This document shows positions 15,201 through 20,964 of a stretch of DNA of 22,331 nt, in pieces (the first letter of the stretch is position 1; every line of letters starts with the position of its first letter). Below the pieces are notes generated by a model. That model saw only the letters and a list, made by a program, of their open reading frames with translations. It was not told the DNA's origin and did not search any database. Source of the stretch: a virus; the IMG/VR virus record IMGVR_UViG_3300021085_000244, positions 1 to 22,331 of that record; one strand, written 5' to 3'. Position numbers and translations under genes: made by a program.

Positions 15201-18200
15201 GTTTACTCTCCAAACAAAGTAGACTTGGGTGGTTTAGAACCCGATGGAACATTTGAACTTTCAGATTGTCTAGACTTTAGACCAGTGGTAGGTCAGATTA
15301 TTGGTACAACAACATTCGGAACAAACAATTCACAAGACCCATCAAATCCAATTGACTTATCAAACTCTACTAGTGGAGCAGTGTATGCACCATTTGGTTA
15401 CGAGACTGGTCGTTCTTTCTTAGGTGCAAGAACTGGTATCTCCGAAACAAATGCTAACGCAGTGGACGTTCCTGTTAGTGGAACATCTCTTAAAGGTGAC
15501 ATCTCATTCTATGTTCCAAGAATTGATAAAATCTTTTTACATAAAAAAGGTAAGTTTGAAATATCTCAAGGAACACCAGCATTGTCACCGACTAAACCAG
15601 CAGGGTTAGACGACTGTATTCAATTGTTCGAAATTAGAGTCCCAGCTTATACTAACAAGTTAAAAGACATACGAGTAAGAAGCTTCGACCATAGACGATA
15701 TACCATGAAGGATATCGGTAAGATACAAAACAGAGTTACTAACCTTGAAAGAATTACATCTCTTTCTCTATTAGAAAAGGATACTCAAACAAAACAAATT
15801 TTAGATGCAGATGGTTTCGACAGATATAAGTCAGGCTTCTTAGTAGACAACTTTAGAGGTCACAAGATTGGTGATGTAAACCATCCCGACTATAACTGTG
15901 CTATTGATACTGGAATGGGTATGTTAAGACCTAAGTCATTCACACAGTTCTTTGGTGTTACACAGAACGAAGGTGCATCATCAAACTATCAGAAAACTGG
16001 TGATATAATTACTTTACCATATGATGAAGTTAGTTATGTGAACCAAAATAAAGCATCACGTTCAATAAATGTTAACCCCTATCATGTGTTTGCATTTATT
16101 GGTAATATTAAGTTATCACCCGATACAGATATTTGGCAAGACACAGAAAGACTGCCTGAAGTTACAGTAAACAGAGAGGGTAACTTTGATGCAGTAATGG
16201 CTGAAAATGCTAATGCATTGGGAACTGTATGGAACTCATGGCAAACAACATGGGTCGGAGAACCTACTACTACATCTACAGAAGTACAAGCAACTTCTAA
16301 TGGTTCATGGAGTGGAGACCCACTACAAGGTGGACAATGGGTTGCTGGGTTACAGATTACTAGAGAGATTACAGATACACCCGAAATTCAAACAAGAACT
16401 GGTGTAACAACTACAGTTGTTGAAGATTTAGTAGAAACAAGAAATGATAGAGTAGTATCAATGTCTTTGATACCATTCATTCGTGCAAAGACTATTGAAA
16501 TTGATGCAACCAACTTGAAACCAAATTCAAACCATTACTTCTACTTTGATAACATAATGGTAAATAAATATGTAAGACCTTACAGTGCAGCCTATTCACA
16601 AGATAGTGGTACGACTACTGCATCTCACCTTAAAACAGATGGTAATGGAAGACTAAGAGCTTATTTTGAATTGCCTAATACTGCAGTTCAAAGATTCCCA
16701 ACAGGTACAAGAGAGTTGAGAATTACATCAAGTTTCTATAATATGGCAAACCCTTCTTCACAGGGAACCACATTATATACTGCTCAAGGTATCTTACAAG
16801 CATCTCAAACAGAAGTTATCTCTACAAGAAATGCAAGAGTAATTAGAGAAGACCGTTCATCAACAAGAGACTTCTCAAAAAGAGGTGAGAGACTAAACTC
16901 TGAACGTCACGATACAACTGCACCCGAGTTACCACCAAGACCAATTAATGAAATACCAGTTGATAACACTCCGCCACCAAGAAACCCAACAGGGCCTATC
17001 TTTGTGCCTGGGCCTCCGATTTTAACGCCAGACCCAGTAGTTATACCAGTTCCAGACCCAATTGAGAACCCATGGGAAGAAGGCCGACGTGTGTTAGATT
17101 TATTTGAGGTTCCAAACATAGCGCCAGAGGTTGTATTTGTACCGCCAGTAATAACATTCCCAACACCACCACACGTGCCACAAGTAATGGTCATCCAAGA
17201 TAGAAGAGAGATGCCTGAATTGCAACTACGTAGACCTATGGTTCAAGTAGTTAATGGTGGTAACCCAAGAGGATGGGGAGACCCACTTGCTCAATCATTC
17301 TTAGTTGACACTGTAGGTGGATTAGATTTAACCTCAATAGATTTATACTTTGCAACAAAAGATACTTTCATGCCTTGTTCAGTACAAATCAGAAACATGG
17401 TTAATGGATATCCAGGCCAGTTAGTACTACCATTCTCAGATGTTACTAAAAATCCCGATGATATTAATATATCAGCTGATGGTTCTTTAAAAACTACCTT
17501 TACATTTGACTCTCCAGTTCATTTGATAGAAGATACTGAATACTGTTTTGTTATCTATTCTAATTCAAATGAATATGAAGCATTTATTTCAAGAATGGGT
17601 GAAACAGATATAACAACTGGAGAAACTATTAGTGGACAACCATACGCTGGTTCATTGTTCTTATCACAGAACGCATCAACATGGACTGCGGAACAAACAG
17701 ATGACCTTAAGTTTGATATAAAGTCTGCAAAATATCAGATTGATAAGGTTGGTAGTGTGCATTTTGAAAACGATGCTCTACCAGCAGCTAAGTTACAGGT
17801 TAATCCAATTGAAACATATGCAGACAACAAGTTAAAAGTGTATTCATACATGCATGGTTTGTATGACGATACTAGTAACAAAGATAATGTAACAATAGCA
17901 GGTGTTATTGGAGATAAACAGAATTCTGCGGTAGTAGTAACAAGTTTCTCACAGATTGGTAGTGATGCACTACCAGCAGATGGAACAATCGACTGTACAG
18001 GTGATACCCATAGTGGTGGAACAGGTAGTGGAATCAAGTGTGAAGTCATCATATCAAGTGGTGCAATTACAGATGTAAACATTCTCAAATGTGGACAGGG
18101 TTATACTGCAGCCGATAACATTACAATTACAAACATTGGAAGTTCAAATGCAGATGTAAGTGTAATACTAGGAACACCCGAAGACACTTTAGGTGGATGT

Positions 18201-19139
18201 CCTATTGAAGTAATCAATGCATTACATAGCACTCTTGCAGATAGAGGAATAGATTCATTTAGATTTACTCCATCTCTAGCAGGATACTCATTTGCAAGTT
18301 CTTATGCATTCGAAACAACAACAGGTGGTGGTTCGAATGTAACATCAACAAGAAACTACTACTTTGATTCATTGCACACAATGATTCCTTCAGTTAACTT
18401 GAAAGGGACAATCATTAGTGCAAACGTTCTTACAACACCTCAATATTCACCCGAAGGTATTATTGATGGGGGTGCATATACAAGAAGAACTGCAAACAGA
18501 TTTGTAACATTGAATGATAATGTATTCTTTGGTTCACCATCCATCGTAGCTTCACCCGAAAATGAATCTAGAGAGATGTCATCCAGTAAATCATTTGACT
18601 TACAGTTACAGTTAATGTCATTCAACCCTAATATATCACCTATGATTGATGTTCAAGCAGCGGGTTGTCTAGGTATTGCAAACAGAATTAACAACATAGA
18701 CAGTGCAGATGGTACTAAAAACAACGGTACCACAAAATCCCTTCCAGTTGGTACAGGATATATTCCATCAACAGAAGCAGAGGGTGATAATAATGCAATG
18801 GTATATGTTACAAGAAAGGTTAATCTTAAGACTCCAGCAACATCTTTAAAAGTTATTGCAGATATCTTTAGACCACCAACAACTGAACTTAAATTGATGT
18901 ATAAAATTATCAAGAATGATGAAGAAACTTTACTCGATGATGTTGGTTTTGAATATTTCAACATCGATGGTTCACCCGATGTCGTCACAGAGTCAGATGC
19001 AAGGAACTTTAAAGAGTACGAGTTTACTGTAAACGATTTACCCGAGTTTAGTGGGTTTGTGGTTAAAATAGTAGGTCAAGGAACAAGTACATCTATAGTA
19101 CCAGCGGTAACTGCACTTAGATGTATGGCACTTGCATAA
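12270..19139 (+). CDS. Giant DUF4815-type virion protein (tail fibre or baseplate periphery)
   Basis: This 2289-residue protein is the largest gene here. Residues 10-55 carry the DUF4815 signature (PYYDDYSEDKKFHKVLYRAG, then RPLQARELTQSQSILQNQIS). Further family-like parts are the FDYFRVSGGGDFFDVSSY segment ending in DCLDFRPVVG (about 950-1010), a helical RYTMKDIGKIQNRVTNLERI near 1142 with SLSLLEKDTQTKQI, and an Ig-like segment before 1500. Residues 1551-1640 are a proline-rich stretch (27 prolines in about 90 residues), probably a stiff hinge. After it comes a beta domain (DPLAQSFLVDTVGGLDLTSI and NMVNGYPGQL, from about 1667). GE..G.TSGA and GQGY modules occur inside it. It occupies the place after gp8 where T4 has gp9-gp12, none of which I recognise here. 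A peripheral baseplate or fibre-base role is inferred; the family has no assigned biochemical function. AAGG at 12256-12259 precedes the ATG. Confidence 0.8.
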   Translation: MAEKTDLNISPYYDDYSEDKKFHKVLYRAGRPLQARELTQSQSILQNQISRLGDHFFEEGTIIQGAQANIDMEVFFVKVKASNPNPLGDTAVETYRESFHNKYVRGQTSGVVAKVVTSTAETTDDKLTLFVRPVQQGTNESNDFLFSASETLELVGYNSSGTVTADSASHNDFEIQPISEKPLGRASIAEISEGVVFVRGFFTKVDKQIILLEKYNGAPSFKVGLNITETLVTSSADLSLLDNAAGSSNENAGGADRLQFNLVLGKHTLDSVLGTSFVELTRVIQGVITLKIDKTKYAEIENTLARRTFDANGDFVVNQFTASTRQHLDTGENLGFYAKGNGGDDDKFVFMVSPGKAYVRGYEIDKVGTTTLTINKARTTESLNNVSAPIRLGNKLRVYNAHGLPEFGNETGQDTIDPHNPVLLYDGLKATLGISDTDATSLSSTGNIGTARVRNVDHVSGVDTNDVYGTDTLFNLYMFDIKMFTKITGTQTNTFTAGDKVTGSVSGASAIVHHIEGSGTTAGLFVHDVQGAFITDDAITAVGQTSNATITAANNTAVRAYNIDRARSVAQLPNVTGREIFTGDVFLDSDQVLAGTITMDNSTTVTGFATQFIKELKEGDQLLDQAGAVNTIASVETETSLTLTSGGTDSYSGNAVRRRAKLIDQNQTANIHAWPRDWVKTHSPDFVTVRRQVTKLVSSGGFSITTNAGETFGARNTDNFAISVREPAGGYAAGDVLNIEDLSPNITTSGSTETLACTVASSNNNAVIDVTYTVTISDPTARGKALSQARCLKVGSPRTSNGFYGTAYDDKDITLGVADVHKIIAVYEGVDGTPITPNGVITTSSGTFVNYEELIGQTSGARAILINNGGGNASYWYYTSKDGATFVGGETVVGQTSVAVGVLGATISQGSPDIKDRYFFDNGQRDGFYDLSKMTLKPGQPTPNGPIMVLFDYFRVSGGGDFFDVSSYSAIDYSQIPVYSPNKVDLGGLEPDGTFELSDCLDFRPVVGQIIGTTTFGTNNSQDPSNPIDLSNSTSGAVYAPFGYETGRSFLGARTGISETNANAVDVPVSGTSLKGDISFYVPRIDKIFLHKKGKFEISQGTPALSPTKPAGLDDCIQLFEIRVPAYTNKLKDIRVRSFDHRRYTMKDIGKIQNRVTNLERITSLSLLEKDTQTKQILDADGFDRYKSGFLVDNFRGHKIGDVNHPDYNCAIDTGMGMLRPKSFTQFFGVTQNEGASSNYQKTGDIITLPYDEVSYVNQNKASRSINVNPYHVFAFIGNIKLSPDTDIWQDTERLPEVTVNREGNFDAVMAENANALGTVWNSWQTTWVGEPTTTSTEVQATSNGSWSGDPLQGGQWVAGLQITREITDTPEIQTRTGVTTTVVEDLVETRNDRVVSMSLIPFIRAKTIEIDATNLKPNSNHYFYFDNIMVNKYVRPYSAAYSQDSGTTTASHLKTDGNGRLRAYFELPNTAVQRFPTGTRELRITSSFYNMANPSSQGTTLYTAQGILQASQTEVISTRNARVIREDRSSTRDFSKRGERLNSERHDTTAPELPPRPINEIPVDNTPPPRNPTGPIFVPGPPILTPDPVVIPVPDPIENPWEEGRRVLDLFEVPNIAPEVVFVPPVITFPTPPHVPQVMVIQDRREMPELQLRRPMVQVVNGGNPRGWGDPLAQSFLVDTVGGLDLTSIDLYFATKDTFMPCSVQIRNMVNGYPGQLVLPFSDVTKNPDDINISADGSLKTTFTFDSPVHLIEDTEYCFVIYSNSNEYEAFISRMGETDITTGETISGQPYAGSLFLSQNASTWTAEQTDDLKFDIKSAKYQIDKVGSVHFENDALPAAKLQVNPIETYADNKLKVYSYMHGLYDDTSNKDNVTIAGVIGDKQNSAVVVTSFSQIGSDALPADGTIDCTGDTHSGGTGSGIKCEVIISSGAITDVNILKCGQGYTAADNITITNIGSSNADVSVILGTPEDTLGGCPIEVINALHSTLADRGIDSFRFTPSLAGYSFASSYAFETTTGGGSNVTSTRNYYFDSLHTMIPSVNLKGTIISANVLTTPQYSPEGIIDGGAYTRRTANRFVTLNDNVFFGSPSIVASPENESREMSSSKSFDLQLQLMSFNPNISPMIDVQAAGCLGIANRINNIDSADGTKNNGTTKSLPVGTGYIPSTEAEGDNNAMVYVTRKVNLKTPATSLKVIADIFRPPTTELKLMYKIIKNDEETLLDDVGFEYFNIDGSPDVVTESDARNFKEYEFTVNDLPEFSGFVVKIVGQGTSTSIVPAVTALRCMALA

Positions 19140-19140
19140 G

Positions 19141-19341
19141 ATGGGTATTAAAGTCGAAGGACAATCCCATCTTTATAGAGAAGAATCTTCTCATGCTATT
19201 ATAAATACAGATGTAGAACAGTATAGATTACATAAAGTTAGAAAACAAAGGTTTCTAGCACAGAGAGAAGAGATAGACACACTTAAGTCTGAAGTATCAC
19301 AAATGAAAGGAATGCTTCAACAATTATTGGATAGGACGTAA
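19141..19341 (+). CDS. Small coiled-coil protein of unknown function
   Basis: This is a 66-residue protein. I chose the ATG at 19141, 1 nt after the preceding stop, over a TTG at 19132 that lies inside the previous gene. The N-terminal part (MGIKVEGQSHLYREESSHAI) is polar. The C-terminal half is a predicted coiled coil: basic residues (YRLHKVRKQRFLAQ), then heptads in IDTLKSEVSQMKGMLQQLLD. Small proteins with an EG-x-HLYR start and such heptads are, to my recollection, common between tail genes of marine myoviruses, but I know of no assigned role. A trimerising adaptor, or a chaperone for the adjacent fibre, is a guess from position. The stop overlaps the next ATG (TAATG), so it is translationally coupled to the fibre gene. 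Confidence 0.65.
   Translation: MGIKVEGQSHLYREESSHAIINTDVEQYRLHKVRKQRFLAQREEIDTLKSEVSQMKGMLQQLLDRT
19200..19207 (+). promoter_or_regulatory. Possible late-promoter octamer inside the coiled-coil gene
   Basis: An exact TATAAATA lies within the 66-residue gene, 133 nt before the fibre gene start. It could add transcription of the two 3' genes after the very long DUF4815 gene. Two or three chance copies are expected in a window of this size and composition, so support is weak. Confidence 0.25.
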
Positions 19342-20963
19342 TGGCAAAAACAGTAGACACATACTCAACTATTGAAGAGTTTAGAACGAAGTACAATGAA
19401 CTGGCAGTCAATGTTGGTGATATTTCTGGCCTGAGAACAGAGAATCAAGAAACAGTTATTGATGCTCTGAATAGTTTAGAAGACAAGTCTTTCTTCTTTC
19501 AAGAGTTAATCTATACTTGTACAAGTGGCCAAACTGAATTTGGTTTGGGTACAACAATGGAAGTTGACGATTTCGACAATCCACTTAGATTAAGAAAGGA
19601 TAGATTCCAAGTATTCAGAAATTCTACTCTATTATTAGAGGGTGCAGATTATTCTATATCTTCTGTTACTGGAAACGTTTATTTCAAACTATCTCTAACA
19701 AGTGGTGCATCAGCAGGTGATAAACTTGTTGTATACTCATTCACAGGTTCATACTTAGGAACATCTACAATTGGTGCTAAATCAATTGGGTTCTTTACAG
19801 AGACCGCTGCAAATACAATTTATAATAATAACGATAGTGGTGTTATTATAAATGGTAACTATGCAGATGCAGCCAACAGGGTAACAGCTCTTAGTGGTGG
19901 AAACACAATTGCAATGTATGGTCAAACATTGCATGATGGAAACTTTACAGTAGACACTGGACATACAATCACTGCACCAACCTTCACCGATTCAACAGCA
20001 ACGATTACAGGCGGTGTGGGTACAGGTTTTAGTTCTATCACCTCAACAATATTCAACGGTAATCTAAGTGGTACAACTGCAGTTTTAACTTCAACGGTAA
20101 CTGCTGGTGGAGACATTACTTCATCTACAGACATAATTGCTGGTAGTGAATTCGTAATCGGAAGTGCAAGAGTAGATGAGGCCGAACTAGAAATACTAGA
20201 CGGTGCAACTTTATCTACTACAGAGATTAACTATCTTGACGGAACTACACTAGGAAGTGTTACTGCTAGTAACGTAGTTGCAGTAGATTCAAATAAAGAT
20301 ATTACTGGATTCAGAAACATTGATACAACTGGAGACATTACTTCATCTACAGACATAATTGCTGGAAGTGAATTCGTAATCGGAAATGCAAGAATAGATG
20401 AAACAGATTTAGAAAAAATCGATGACCTAACAAACGGAACTGTAATTGCTAGTAAAGTAGTTGCAGTAGATTCAAATAAAGATATTACTGGATTCAGAAA
20501 CATAACACTTAGTGGAGAACTTGACGCAGGTTCTTTAGATATTAGTGGTAATGTTGACATCGATGGCGATGTAGATATTGCTGGTGATTTAACATTCCAA
20601 GTAGGTGGTGCCACTGTATCTTTCCAAGAATACGCACAAGACAAAGTATCGGGTCTATTAGACCATAGTTCTCATACAAACATTACTGCATCTTATGACG
20701 ATGTTGCTGATAAGATTCTACTAAATGCACCACCATTATATGGAGATGATGATGTCGCTGCTTTGACAGTGGGTGGTACTGGTATTACCGAAACGTACAC
20801 TGGAGATGGAAACACATTGAGATTTGATACCGACCCAGGCGATGGGTTAACACACTCAGGCAGTGGTGTTGGTGATAAAATTAAATTGGATTATGAAATA
20901 GTGTCGAGCGCACCTACATCTGTAGGGAGTACGGAAGTTGGGCACATATGGTTTGTGATATGA
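19341..20963 (+). CDS. Tail-fibre-like structural protein with LDG/VDSNKDITGF repeats
   Basis: This is a 540-residue protein. Residues 1-140 form an N-terminal attachment-type region (KTVDTYSTIEEFRTKYNELA, then FQVFRNSTLLLEGADYSISS), of a kind seen at the base of phage fibres. Residues 180-425 are low-complexity beta repeats rich in T, S, G and D, with motifs GDITSSTDIIAGSEFVIG (twice), STTEINYLDGTTLGSVTASN, and VVAVDSNKDITGFRNI (twice). They would suit a trimeric beta-helical shaft. The C-terminal about 110 residues (KILLNAPPLYGDDDVAALTV to VGHIWFVI) look like a separate small domain, a candidate tip or junction. TAGGA at 19332-19336 serves the ATG, which overlaps the previous stop by 1 nt. 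Two nearly identical DNA duplications lie in the shaft. A structural role is likely; whether it touches the host or supports the next protein is not evident. Confidence 0.7.
   Translation: MAKTVDTYSTIEEFRTKYNELAVNVGDISGLRTENQETVIDALNSLEDKSFFFQELIYTCTSGQTEFGLGTTMEVDDFDNPLRLRKDRFQVFRNSTLLLEGADYSISSVTGNVYFKLSLTSGASAGDKLVVYSFTGSYLGTSTIGAKSIGFFTETAANTIYNNNDSGVIINGNYADAANRVTALSGGNTIAMYGQTLHDGNFTVDTGHTITAPTFTDSTATITGGVGTGFSSITSTIFNGNLSGTTAVLTSTVTAGGDITSSTDIIAGSEFVIGSARVDEAELEILDGATLSTTEINYLDGTTLGSVTASNVVAVDSNKDITGFRNIDTTGDITSSTDIIAGSEFVIGNARIDETDLEKIDDLTNGTVIASKVVAVDSNKDITGFRNITLSGELDAGSLDISGNVDIDGDVDIAGDLTFQVGGATVSFQEYAQDKVSGLLDHSSHTNITASYDDVADKILLNAPPLYGDDDVAALTVGGTGITETYTGDGNTLRFDTDPGDGLTHSGSGVGDKIKLDYEIVSSAPTSVGSTEVGHIWFVI
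20110..20503 (+). repeat. Nearly identical duplicated segments inside the fibre gene
   Basis: Segment A, 20110-20179, recurs at 20332-20401 with 67 of 70 bases identical. Segment B, 20265-20320, recurs at 20448-20503 with 55 of 56 identical. Spacings are 222 and 183 nt (74 and 61 codons), both in frame but unequal, so one duplication was later shortened between A and B. Identity at synonymous sites marks the event as recent, or as kept uniform by recombination. Confidence 0.85.
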
Positions 20964-20964
20964 T

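Noticed and set aside
19132-19140. TTG start for the coiled-coil gene
   Set aside because: It lies inside the end of the DUF4815 gene and adds only three residues. The ATG at 19141 sits 1 nt after the stop, as in neighbouring genes.
19847-19854. TATAAATG, one base from the late-promoter octamer
   Set aside because: It is inside the fibre gene, inexact, and has no start codon with a ribosome site downstream that would need it.
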